Assembly (NCBI GenBank): GCA_018417955.1
Contig: JACTVC010000032.1
Span: 186,001-250,000 of the forward strand
Origin: Laccaria trichodermophora
Lineage: Eukaryota; Basidiomycota; Agaricomycetes; Agaricales; Hydnangiaceae
Reading direction: 5' to 3'
DNA length: 64,000 nt
Under the pieces are notes generated by a model. The model ran no database searches. It worked only from the letters and a program-made list of their open reading frames with translations, and was not told where the DNA came from. Position 1 is the first letter of the stretch; every line of letters starts with the position of its first letter. Of the stretch, positions 23,044 through 33,776 are shown in pieces. The translations under genes and the position numbers were made by a program.

Positions 23044-24077
23044 TTAGCTCAACAGCTCAACAGCCGCGTCTTCCCGCCAGAGGGCCAATCTTGCTGCGCG
23101 TTCTTTCTGAATCCATTCTTTCTCCTTCTGCTGCGCTTGGATATAACGCTTCAGTTCGTCTTCCCACATCGGATGAGAGGCTGCCAGGAGGCGAAGGTCG
23201 TCAAGCATGGTGGCGTCTCCATCCTCTGCATCCTCGTCAACATCTTCAAATACCTCAGCTAGCCCCTCCTCAGCTGATTTCCCCCCGTCCCCATCTCCAT
23301 CGCCGATAATGGTTGGTGAGCTGGTTACTGACAATCCTCCAGACGTCGCCTGCCCTCCCCCATGTCCAATTTGGTCATGTGGTGGACCTTCTCCACTCCC
23401 ACCATTGGGAGGGGGATGATGGGATTGAATAGCTAGAGCCTCAGGGTCTGCGGTCGAGAGGTATGTTCGGTAACGCTTGACGCGGGCTTGCAAGTTTAAA
23501 GGCATTGAGAGCGGAGGTTTGAAACGTTTAAACTGAATTCAATATTAATCAAAAAGAAACTGCCAATTGTCAATGAAAGACTTACGGATCTGTGAGGAGG
23601 CATAGTGAATCGCCTGGGGAAGATATGTAAAAACGAGTCATTAAGAGTTGTCCAGTTCCCAAAGGTGAGAGGTTGTCCGAAAGTATGGGGTGTTGGGTGT
23701 CTAGATGAAAAGGACGGGAGTGGGAGAAGTGATGCCTTTGAGATTGGATTACACATATTGTTGTAGGCTACGACAGCTCCGCCAGAACGAGAGAAAGAGA
23801 GAACGGGATAGACATCCAGAATGAAAGATTCGTCGTGGACCCTAATATCACAAATAAAGGCCAGGTGTTGAGGGCCTCCTCCTTGGGACACAGGTGGAAG
23901 ATTCGTTCCAACAATGGTAGCATCGGCTTCAACAAAGTTCTCCACCTCGATTTTTTCAGGAATCCGCACAAGGATGCACTCGCCAATGGCAAAAGGGGGA
24001 GCTCCAGATTCCTGCGTTACACGGGGTCCTAATTGGGGTACTGATTGCGTAGACGGGCCCGGGGCGTTGCTCGCCAT
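23044..24077 (-). CDS. Uncharacterised protein, three-member local family (copy A)
   Basis: Exons 23586-24077 and 23044-23532 give 326 residues. No known domain is recognised. The N-terminal half is globular-looking and conserved among the three copies: IGECILVRIP, VGTNLPPVS, QHLAFICDIRVH, FILDVYPVLSFS, SSRHPTPHTFGQPL and DSFLHIFPRRFTMP. The intron falls right after this part. The second half is variable, with a Gly/Asp-rich linker, the very acidic VFEDVDEDAEDGDAT, and an amphipathic tail with ERAARLALWRED. The 53-base intron is needed to stay in frame. The 5' end lies only about 90 bases from the start of the second Lon copy, so the two may share a promoter region. Paralogs are at 27370-28389 and 47762-48775. 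Confidence 0.8.
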
Positions 24078-24166
24078 CAGGGTTGAAAGAAAGAGAAACC
24101 CAGGTAAAAAAAGAAATCTGAGACATCATATGTAATCTGATAATCACATGTGGTGCCACATCAGCC

Positions 24167-26795
24167 ATGTTCAGCTCTATCATTCCCCTCTCGATTTGCC
24201 ATTCCGGTGTTAAATGAGGCTTGATTGTCTCCCAATAGCCAACCACAGAGAGAACTACACGCTTTGCAACGGTCAAACGTTGCCAACGGTATTGCTCCTC
24301 ACTCCTGTCTGGTGATGGCTCGAGCACAGGGTCCAGTGAGCTAGACGACGATGAACAACATGAAGCAGAGGATAAGGATTTGAAACGAAGGATCGAAGCT
24401 ATGGAACCTGGTTCCGAAGAGCGCAAAATGGATGTCAGAGAGTGGCGGAGACTGAAGCGAATTCCTCAAGGAAGTGTAGAAAACGGAGTGATCAGGTCAT
24501 ATGTACGTTCTGATATTTTTATTTCGTTTCTTTCGCCATTAACGTGTGTTTGTAGCTTGAATGGCTTACCTCTATTCCTTGGCCTAATTCCACGCATATC
24601 TCTCCGCCACCGGACCCAAGCCAGCTTCAGCTGAAAACAAGGCCTTTCCTTGCCGCTGCTCGTGCTCAGCTCGATGCGGACCGTTTTGGCTTGGAGAAAA
24701 TTAAGAAGCGTTTGATTGAATACTTGGCGGTAGTGAGGTTGAAAGAGTTGAATTTGGAAAGGGAGGCGAAGGAACTTGCAGTCAAGGAGGCTTCTCAAGA
24801 GAGTCGGAGCGCAAAGGCGGTGCTGGAGGCTCGAAATATTGAGGGTGCGAACGCCCAAGAGACGAAGGACGGCAAGGGGCTTGTGGCCTATGACAAAAAT
24901 CAACAGCCACAGCCTCGGATGCAACCTTCGCTTGGAAAGCCTAGCCGGAATGGCAAGAAAGGCGTCAAGGGGCCCATTCTCCTGTAAGTGGCATGGGTTT
25001 ATTCTGCTATTGGTTTTGATTTTTTCTCTTCACAAGGTTCGTCGGGCCTCCTGGTACGGGTAAAACATCTCTTGGACAATCTGTCGCGAAAGCTTTAGAT
25101 CGACCATTCCAGCGAATTTCTCTGGGGGGCGTGCGAGACGAGGCGGAAATTAGAGGACATCGACGGATGTATGTAGCCAGCGGCCCTGGCCTTATTGTAC
25201 AAGCGCTGAGGAAAGCTGGGAGAGGAGACGTGGTGATGCTTTTGTGGGTTTCTAAACGCTCCTGTACGCTTTTTTCGAGTTGGATGACTAACGCTTCCTT
25301 CAGGGATGAGATTGACAAGATTGGTCAGAGCAATTTCCATGGTGATCCTGCCGCAGCATTGCTTGAGGTATTGGATCCTGAGCAGAATCATACCTTCAAT
25401 GTCAGTGCCCCTTTTCCTGCCCTACAGCGATTCATCTTGATTGTTGTGTTCCTAGGATCACTATATCAACGTCCCCATTGATTTGAGTCAAGTTCTGTTC
25501 ATATGCACAGCCAACACTCTCGAAAGCATCTCAACACCTCTCCTGGATCGATGTGAAATCATCCAACTCAGTGGTATGTTTACCTTTCCTTCATTCTGTC
25601 CGTTTGTTGGCTCATGAACCGACAAAGGTTACATATACGACGAGAAGATGCACATAGCTCGTCGATTTTTGCTTCCTAAACAGCTACAAGCGAACGGTCT
25701 TGACACGTCACAAATCAATATTACCGAGCCAGCTCTGCTTCACATCACCACGAGGTATACACGCGAAGCCGGTGTGCGAAGTCTCGAGCGCGCTATTGGT
25801 GGCGTGGTACGATACAAGGCTGTTGAATGGGCCGAGTCCCTCGATGGCACAGCTCAAACTCAACAGCAGGAGGGGACAAGCTCAGGCACGTCAGTTTCGC
25901 AGCTGAAGGAGTATAAATCTCTCGTCGAGGAGCACGATTTGGAGAAGATTCTTGGCATTGCAAGATGGGACGGGGAAGAGAGGGAGAGGGAGGAGAGGAG
26001 GGGTGTTGTTTATGGACTTGTGGTCATGGGTCAGGGTGAAGGTGGGATTTTACCTGTGGAAACGATTGCTGTTCCTGGTTCTGGAAAGTTGAAACTTACT
26101 GGAAGTTTGGGTGATGTGAGTTTGCTAAGTTTCGTTGTCCTTACGTGGGTTGGCAACTCATTGTCTTCGTTTTTCCAAGGTCATCGAAGAAAGTGGGGAA
26201 CTGGCGTTGAGTTGGGTGAAGAGGCACGCGTATGACTTGTGCATCACCAATTCGCGGACGGAAGATCCTTTGAAGTTTCCTGATCCCATTGATATACATT
26301 TACACCTTCCTGCGGGTGCGCAGAAGAAGGATGGACCGAGTGCTGGCGTTGCTATGGTATGTTCAATTTGAGTCGTCGCAAACTCGTTTGTTCAGTGGCT
26401 GATTTCATATGTCAGACTTGTGCATTTGTGTCGTTGTTGACTGGCACGTGTGTTCCAGCCAACATCGCAATGACTGGCGAGGTACGTTTCCAATCTCTCC
26501 CTGTGGGTCAGAAACAAACAAATTTACTTGCGATACTTAGATCACATTACATGGCCGAGTCACCCCCGTAGGCGGGATCAAAGAGAAGGTACTTGGTGCC
26601 CACCGAGCGCAGGTGACGAAAGTCATCCTACCTTGGGCGAACCGCAAGGACGTGGAACACGACGTTTCGCCTGAGATTCGAAATGAGATGGAGTTCGTCT
26701 TTGTGCGTACTGTTCGGGAGGCACTAGAGGCTGCGTTTGGTCGGGGCACGCTTGAGTGGAGAGGGGAGTCGCTGCTTTTGGAGAGTAGGCTTTAG
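24167..26795 (+). pseudogene. Truncated Lon copy lacking the N-terminal domain
   Basis: From RELHALQRS onward this copy follows the Lon gene at 18893 exon by exon to the same SRL end. The splice sites are kept and most differences look silent. Walker [10 protein letters not shown], Walker B and the Ser/Lys dyad ([16 protein letters not shown]) are all present. About 200 residues of the N-terminal substrate-binding domain are gone; only remnants of the first codons remain at 24167-24205. A 4-base deletion near 24305 shifts the ancestral frame. That frame is open again if a 42-base GT..AG segment (24207-24248) is spliced, which would give a protein of about 709 residues starting MFSSIIPL. Without that splice it is a pseudogene at its 5' end. 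Called pseudogene because the start is uncertain; a functional N-truncated protease is possible. Confidence 0.6.
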
Positions 26796-26999
26796 TGACG
26801 CTCCTCTCCTGGGGTTAGCAGACTGCAAATTACGTGTATTTGATGAAATTGTACATACCTTAATGTAAATGACCAGCGGGATGAATCATGATCGACATAG
26901 GACATATTTGAGGTGCATTTCAGGACCACCAACATTTATCAAAATTCTACTGCTACAAAAATGAATTCTACTGCTGCTACAATAATGATTTTGACGATC

Positions 27000-27345
27000 T
27001 AATAAATTTAAGGGCCTCCCAAATTCCCAGGCGGAGAAACAAAAACTCTAATTAAGACATGAGACTCATGTACACAAACCTGTGTACCCCAATACATGCA
27101 ATTGCTACTTGCAGGAATGATAAGAAAAGACAAACAAGGATGACACAATTTAATGTGATGATGATGGGTCGGTTGGTTCTATGCAAAGTTGTTTGATGGG
27201 TATTGAACTGAGGTCCATGAGGAATATTGAAACTGAGATCGAGGGGGATATCTAGACTGATTGATAAACTTGAAATCATGGGAAGTTCACCAGATGGGAG
27301 GGAGGAAAGCATTGGGGGAGGAAAGCTGCTGAGAGGTGGAGAAAC
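27000..27345 (-). pseudogene. 3' fragment of the membrane protein gene (copy 2)
   Basis: Second copy of the last-exon fragment. TTLHRTNRPIIITL and VILVCLFLSFL match TTLHRTNRPIIITL and VILVRLFLSFL in the intact gene at 33777-35525, but the stretch between is rearranged and out of frame. It has the same position relative to the Lon copy as the fragment at 22625-23020. Confidence 0.8.
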
Positions 27346-27369
27346 ACGACAAGTGAGAAGCACTTGATC

Positions 27370-28389
27370 TCAAGAGCTTAGCTCAACAGCCACATCTTCC
27401 CGCCAAAGGGCCAATCTTGCTGCACGCTCATTCTGAATCCATTCTCTCTCCTTCTGCTCTGCTTGGAGGTATCTTTGCAGTTCTTCTTCCCACATTGGAT
27501 GAGAGGCTGCCAGGAGGCGAAGGTCGTCTAGTAAGGTGGCGTCTCCATCCTCTGCATCCTCATCAACATCTTCAAGTACCTCAGCTAGCCCCTCCTCAGC
27601 TAATTTCCCCCCTTTCCCATCTCCATCACCGATGATGGTTGGCAAGCTCGTCGCCTGCCCTCCCCCATGTCCAGTTTGGTCATGTGGCAAATCTTCTCCA
27701 CTCCCACCATTGAGAAAGGGATGCTGGGATTGAACATCGAGATCTTCAGGTTTTGCGGTCGAGAGGAAGGCTCGGTAACGATAGAGGCGGAGCTGCAAGA
27801 GTGCATGCATCATGAGGGGAGGTTCAAAGCGTTTGAACTGAATTTCAATAGTAATCAAAAAGAAATTGCCAATTGTCAATGAAAGACTTACTGATCTGCT
27901 CATAGGCATAGTAAACCGCCTAGGGAGGACATGCAAAAAGGAGTCTTTAACAGTTATCCAATTTCCCAAAGTGAGAGGTTGTCCAAAAGCATGGGGTGTG
28001 GGGTGTCGAGATGAAACAAACGAGAGCGGGATAAGTGCTGCTTTTGAGATGGGATTACGCAGGTTATTGTACGTGGCAACAGCTCCGCCGGTATGAGAGA
28101 AAGCGAGAACGGGGTAGACCTCGAGAATGAAAGAGTCATTCAGCGGGTGGACCGTAATATTGCAAATAAATGCCAGATGTTGAGAGCCTGTTCCTTCGGA
28201 AATGGGTGGGAGGTTCGTTCCAACGGCGGTCACTTCATCCTCAACATATTCTTCTACTTGTATTCCTCCAGGAATCCTGATGAGAATGCACTCGCCAATG
28301 GTAAAGGATGAAACTCCGTCATCCAGCGATACACGAGGTCCTAGACTGTGTGCTGATTGCATAGATGGGCCTAAGACGTTGCTCGCCAT
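27370..28389 (-). CDS. Uncharacterised protein, three-member local family (copy B)
   Basis: Exons 27892-28389 and 27370-27837 give 321 residues. Conserved blocks match copy A: IGECILIRIP, VGTNLPPIS, QHLAFICNI, FILEVYPVLAFS, SSRHPTPHAFGQPL, FTMPMSRS, then the acidic block VLEDVDEDAEDGDAT and ERAARLALWREDVAVEL. The intron (27838-27891, 54 bases) is a multiple of three and free of in-frame stops. If retained it adds 18 mostly hydrophobic residues, so two protein forms are possible. The gene lies between the second membrane-gene fragment and the N-terminal Lon fragment, the same order as copy A in the first unit. Function unknown. Confidence 0.8.
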   Translation of the reverse strand: MASNVLGPSMQSAHSLGPRVSLDDGVSSFTIGECILIRIPGGIQVEEYVEDEVTAVGTNLPPISEGTGSQHLAFICNITVHPLNDSFILEVYPVLAFSHTGGAVATYNNLRNPISKAALIPLSFVSSRHPTPHAFGQPLTLGNWITVKDSFLHVLPRRFTMPMSRSVSLSLTIGNFFLITIEIQFKRFEPPLMMHALLQLRLYRYRAFLSTAKPEDLDVQSQHPFLNGGSGEDLPHDQTGHGGGQATSLPTIIGDGDGKGGKLAEEGLAEVLEDVDEDAEDGDATLLDDLRLLAASHPMWEEELQRYLQAEQKEREWIQNERAARLALWREDVAVELSS

Positions 28390-28448
28390 CAAGGTTGAAA
28401 GAAAGCTAGGTTGGAGGGGTTTCATAATCATCTGAATCATCACATGGA

Positions 28449-28640
28449 TTGCTCTCCTCTATCTCCTTTCTAACCTCGTCGCCGTTACAGCACCTTCATG
28501 GTCGTCGTCGGCGATGTCCAGCTCTAATCTTCAAATTATTGCGTTATACCACCCCCTCATCCTCTTACCGGCCTCTCGATTTCAATTTGCCAATCCGGTG
28601 TCAAGGGAGATTGAAGAGGCTGATACAACATCAAGCCACT
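28449..28640 (+). pseudogene. Lon N-terminal fragment (third copy)
   Basis: A promoter-like CT-rich stretch ending GGTCGTCGTCGGCG is followed by a frame with [16 protein letters not shown] and PVSREIEEA. This matches [16 protein letters not shown] and PVSREIGEA of the intact Lon. The similarity stops at about 28640. The matching Lon 3' flank resumes 5 kb away at about 33641, so the rest of this copy has been lost or replaced by the F-box genes. Confidence 0.85.
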
Positions 28641-29136
28641 ATATCTCTCGTTCCATTTTGCAACGTGGCTCCACTTTCTGGAGGCCACTTTTCAAGAATT
28701 GTGCATCGAAAATTGATGGAAAAGATTTTCCAGAAATTTGTAGCTGTTCAAGGACCAACGACCCAAACATGGACCCCTAGAGTTTGGGAAGAATGATTCT
28801 GTAAACCAGCGGTTCCAGGAGTAATTCAAAAAATGATAAAGAACTCCACGCAGAATGCACTTACGGTCAACTTCCTGTAGTGATTGAATATTGAGGTCCA
28901 AGTTCGAACATTTTACGTTTGGCTGCGGCTGATCCGCCAAACACGGTTTCGACTTGCCCGCAGATGGCAGATAGCAAGTTACAACACCAACTGCTTGGCA
29001 GGCCTAGCGATAAACCCGCGGTGCAGCGCAAACTAGCCAGTTAACAGATACTTGGAACTCGTCAGATTGGAGTCGTTCGCCATTCTACCGACAACCCGGG
29101 CCCGTCACCTTTGAATCTCCTGTTAGCAGTGACGGG
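28641..29136 (+). other. Upstream region of F-box gene 1
   Basis: No gene seen. About 100 bases from 28905 (GAACATTTTACGTTTGGCTG onward) are nearly identical to sequence at 31371-31470 before F-box gene 2. This marks the left part of the F-box tandem duplication, about 2.47 kb per unit. Confidence 0.7.
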
Positions 29137-30830
29137 ATGATGAAAATTCTCCTTGCCGAGCCTTTGACGCTCTCAGATATACCGTATGACATTCTCGAAC
29201 GCATTTTCCATCAAGTAAGTTCAATACTTGGTACTCATTTTTTTCAAAAAAAAGTAATCAAAGGTCTGGTGCATCTGGTATAGGTCAATAGATTGAATCG
29301 CAAGCCCTTGAAGGATCTTGCTAGTATTCGTCTTACATGTCGTCGACTGAACCAAGTGGTCGAGCCTTTGTTCTTCCGTGATATTGTTATCAACTGCGAC
29401 AATGACTATTTTAGCATCACTCAAATGAAAACCCAGCTTGCTGCGCTCGCAAACAAGCAAGGCCCTGCATCACGCCTCACGAAGCGGTTGACAATTTTTT
29501 CCTTGTCACCGGACGCCTACGATGGTAGTAGACCAGAGAACGCTGTGCACGAATTTCTATCAAGATTTTCTCACCTGGATGAACATATCAAGTCTGCCCT
29601 TGACGCTCTGGTCAGCTTGAAGAGTGTTAGGTACGATGATAAACCTGACGTCGCTGTCGACTCGATCCACATACCAATGCTTTTTTTAGTTGGCACTTCA
29701 GATACGCAGATCCTTGCGAGGTCGTCGTGGCCAGCTTGAGCGCTCTTCCTCTGCTCAAGGATGTCTGTATCAAATTCGACCAAACACCTAATTCAATCCA
29801 CCTACCTCTAAGAACATTCTCCGGTCTCGAAAAGCTCGCTTTGTGCAATACCTTTGGCAAAATCTCGTTGCCCTCGGATATTATAGGTGAACTGGCACAA
29901 GTGATCGCTAATAGTCCTCTGCTCTCCCATCTCGAAGTCAACGTCCACTTCTCTAAACCCTCTGTATCATTCCACGAATTTTTATGTTTGGCATCAAAAG
30001 AGGAACTTTCTTCCGGGAAACCACCCTTGACGCATCTGGCGCTCGACACAGTCAAGTTATGCATTGACGCAGCCACCCTTCCCTTCCTTCGCTCCCTTAC
30101 CTCACTTGATATCTCGACCTCACCTGGCGAATACAACTCTGAACTTTGGAAAGGTTTAATGGACGCCAAAATCCGCCTCACCAATCTCAAGACGGACATC
30201 GTGACGAGCACATTCATCGACTACTTGACATCCTATTCGGGCCTTCAGAGATTAACGATGAATCTGCGTATCATGTACCGTGATTCTGAGTTTGGAACGA
30301 CCGACCATGTACATGACCTATTCCATTCGGCTCTTCCAATGCACAAGGACTCCCTTACAGTTCTGTCTATCAACCCTTCTGGTGTGATGAGGTGGCGCAT
30401 TTGCTCTGATTTATTGACACCTCTCTATACCTGTCAAAATCTGGTTGAGTTAGGTCTGTTTGTGGCAGATAAAGGCAGTGTGGAATCGTTCGGCGTGGTA
30501 TGTGATCCCTCCAAACTTCCTAAATTGTCGGTTAAATGTTCTATCGGTTTTGTCCCACAGACGGATATGGTCGCTTCCGCCGCGAACTTCCGCCAACTTT
30601 CTATTCTTCAAATATTCCTCGCGGGGCCAATTAGCCTCAGGGGCCCTGGGACGGGTCACTTCATAAGACGCCACAGCCAATTGCGAAAAACTTTCATGGA
30701 CGACCTCGCTAGTTTCAAAATCAGCGACCCGGAACGATATTTGTTCCAAGTGACTTGCTTCGGGACATTTTTTGAGCTCCTTCCTGACCCCGTGGAGGTT
30801 GGGAAGTATAGATACACTCTTCCGGCTTGA
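29137..30830 (+). CDS. F-box protein 1 of a tandem pair
   Basis: Exons 29137-29214, 29284-29630 and 29690-30830 give 521 residues. The N-terminal F-box reads LSDIPYDILERIFHQ, then LKDLASIRLTCRRLN and VVEPLFFRDIVI. That is the usual Skp1-binding fold of fungal F-box proteins, which act as substrate receptors of SCF ubiquitin ligases. The rest (about 100-521) has loosely spaced Leu-rich segments such as LPLLKDVCI, FSGLEKLAL, NSPLLSHLEVNV and FLRSLTSLDIS. These look like degenerate leucine-rich repeats without a strict period. A second ATG (codon 2) follows the first at once. Mushroom-forming fungi carry large, fast-changing sets of such genes, so the target cannot be inferred. The next gene is a tandem paralog with the same exon structure. 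Confidence 0.9.
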
Positions 30831-31608
30831 GAATTTTTTTTTTGCAAGTGGTTTTGGCTGGGTTACGGCGGTTACAAAGAGTTCCTAAATATTGTAAGAA
30901 TTTTGCAAGAATTTTGTAGATCACGTTGGAAGAGTTTTGGCGCCTTGTCATACTCACATACCGCCTTGTAAACCTGACGTTGGCCCGAGAAGATGGTTCA
31001 TCCCTGAAATCATTCAAGCCCTACATGTTGAGAGGGATTGTTGCTTGCCGAGAAGTCAAGTCACGACCTTGACTTCGGAATCGTAATGCGTCCAACACAA
31101 CTTCTGCAGAAAGGACGATCGGCTTGGAAAGCTGAATACCCTCTTTTTGAACGCTAGAGCTTGTTGTACTCATTACTCTAGGTCCTTACTTCGTTGCCTT
31201 TCCCAACCTGCGAGAGGCATTGACGAACCATGTGCCGATCAAGACGCAGGCCAGGTCGTGTACGATTTTGCTCAATTTCGTGGGGTATGGGGTGCCAACG
31301 ATCACTGTTCTATTTTCCTTACAACTTTTTCCGTTTCAGAATTCGCTTCATGGTAGACAATGGGAAAGATCGAACATTTTACGTTTGGCTGCGGCTGATC
31401 CGCCAAACACGGTTTCGACTTGCCCGCAGATGGCAGATAGCAAGTTACAACACCAACTGCTTGGCCGGCGTAGCGATAAACCCGCGCTGCAGCGCAAACT
31501 AGCCAGCTATCAGATACTTGAAACTCGTCAGATTGGAATCGTTTGTCATCCTACCGACAACCATCACCTTTGAATCTCCTGCTGGCAGTGACGGGATAGG
31601 ACGGGACG
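30831..31608 (+). other. Spacer between the F-box genes
   Basis: Contains a 3' flank similar to that after F-box gene 2 (GAGTTTTGGCGCCTTGTCATA near 30931 and 33364) and the duplicated upstream block at 31371-31470. Overlapping short frames at 31147-31573 show no coding character. Confidence 0.6.
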
Positions 31609-33303
31609 ATGAAGACTCTCCTTGCCGAGCCTTTGACGCTCTCAGGTATACCGTATGACATTCTCGAACACATCTTCCATCAAGTAAGTTCAATACTTGG
31701 TACCCATTTTTGCGAAAAAGAAAGTACTTAATCAAAGGTCTGGTGCATTTGGTATAGGTCAATAGATTGAATCGCAAGCCCTTGAAGGATCTTGCCAGTA
31801 TTCGTCTTACATGTCGTCGACTGAACCAAGTGGTCGAGCCTTTGTTCTTCCGTGATATTGTTATCAACTGCGACGCTGACTATTTTAGAATCACTCAATC
31901 GGAAACCCAGCTTGCTGCGCTCGCCAACAAGCAATGCCCTGCATCACGCCTCACGAAGCGGTTGACTATTGTTTCCTTGTCACCGAACACCTACAATGGT
32001 CAACCAGAGAACGTTTTACAGGAAATTCGACCAAGATTTTCTGACCTGGATAAACATATCAAGTCCGCCCTTGACGCTCTGGTCAACTTGAAGCGTGTTA
32101 GGTATGCGATAATAATCCTCACGCCGCTGTCAAGCTGATCCACACACTGATACTTTTTATAGTTGGCACTTCAGAAACGCAGATCCTTACGAGGTTGCCG
32201 TTGCCAGCTTGAGCGCTCTTCCTCTGCTCAAGGATGTCTGTATCAATTTCGAAGGTCAAACACCTGATCCATTTCATTTACCTCTGAGAAAGTTCTCCGG
32301 TCTTGAAAAGCTCGCTTTGCGCAATACATATGGCAAAAGCTCGTTGCCCTCGGAGATTATAGGCGAACTGGCACAAGTCATCGCTAATAGCCCTCTTCTC
32401 TCCCATCTCGAAGTCAACGTCCGCTTCTCCAAACCCTCTGTATCATTCCACGAATTTTTACTTTTGGAATCAAAACAGGAACTTCCTCCCGGGAAGCCAC
32501 ACTTGACGCATCTGGTGCTCGATACAGACTCGCTATGCATTGGCGCAACCACGCTTCCCTTCCTTCGCTCCCTTACTTCACTTGATATCTCGACCTCACC
32601 TGGCCAACACAACGCTGAACTTTGGAAAGGTTTAATGGACACCAAAATCAGCCTGACCAATCTCAAGACGGACGTCGTGACGAGCACATTCATCGACTAC
32701 TTGAGATCCTATTCAGGCCTTCAGAAATTCACGATGAAGCTGCGTATCATGTACCGTGATTCTGACTTCGACTTCGGAACGACCGACCAGGTACATGACC
32801 TATTCCATTTGGCTCTTCCAATGCACAAGGACTCCCTTACAGTTCTGTCTATCAACCCTTCTGGTGTGATGAGGTGGCGCATTTGCTCTAAATTATTGAA
32901 ACCTCTCTATACCTGTCAAAATCTGGTTGAGTTAGGTCTGTTTGTGGCAGATGAAGGCAGTGTGGAATCGTTCGGCGTGGTATGTGATCCCTCCAAACTT
33001 CCTAAATTGTCGGTTAAATGTTCTATCGGTTTTGTCCCACAGACGGATATGGTCGCTTCCGCCGCGAACTTCCGCCAGCTTTCTATTCTTCAAATATTCC
33101 ACGCGGGGCCAATCAGCGTCAGGGTGGGTCACTTGATGGACTACCAAACCCAGATGCGAAAAACTTTGATGGACGACCTCGCTAGTTTCAAGATTAGCGA
33201 CCCGGAACGATACTTGTTCCAAGTGACTTGCTTTGAGAAATTTTTTGAGCTCCTCCCAGACCCCGTGGAGGTTGGGAAGTATAGATACACTCTTTCAACT
33301 TGA
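31609..33303 (+). CDS. F-box protein 2 of a tandem pair
   Basis: Exons 31609-31683, 31758-32101 and 32163-33303 give 519 residues. The F-box (LSGIPYDILEHIFHQ, LASIRLTCRRLN, VEPLFFRDIVI) and Leu-rich body match F-box protein 1 throughout. The last exons have identical length (1141 bases), and indels elsewhere are whole codons. The most similar block is the region around SLTVLSINPSGVMRWRIC and FGVVCDPSKLPKLSVKCS. The most diverged parts are the spacer after the F-box (SPNTYNGQPENV against SPDAYDGSRPENA) and the segment around 33110-33160. Both copies are intact, so this is a recent duplication with both members kept. The substrate is unknown. Confidence 0.9.
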
Positions 33304-33776
33304 GATATTTTTTTTATTTACAAAGAATTCCTAAATATGCAAAGACATGTCACGTTGGATCCAAGAGTTTTGGCGCCTTGTCATACTCACATACTACCGC
33401 CTTGTGAACTCTTGTGAACCTGACCTGAAATTCCTCACGTTGGCCTCAACGAGAAGATGTTGTTCATCCCTGAAATCATTTAAGCCCTGGAAGATGAGGG
33501 TCTCGGCCAGGTGTTCTGTATTTGGAGTCTCGTTTCAACATGAATGCAAAAAGCGACTGTCATAGTATCGACCTTCCTTCGAATTCTTCAGGGGCAGGAA
33601 GCGGTATTGCGGAGGTAGGTGCCCGAGTTCTAAAAATCAACTTGGTAAAAATTGTGCATACCTTTACGATCAAATGTAAATGACCAGCAACTTGGATGAA
33701 TGGATTATGGCGCAAGCGCATTACAGAACGCATAAACCTTTGCCATAAACTGCTACAACAAATAATTTTTGATAAA
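33304..33776. other. F-box 3' flank joined to a Lon 3'-flank remnant
   Basis: From about 33641 (CTTGGTAAAAATTGTGCATA) to 33776 the sequence matches what follows both Lon copies (about 22456-22640 and 26840-27010), including ATGTAAATGACCAG and GCGCATTACAGAAC. This is the original Lon/membrane-gene junction, now without a Lon body on its left. Confidence 0.8.

Noticed and set aside
31147..31573. Overlapping frames between the F-box genes
   Set aside because: Three frames are open at once over the same bases. The part after 31370 is the duplicated F-box upstream block, which argues against a separate gene.
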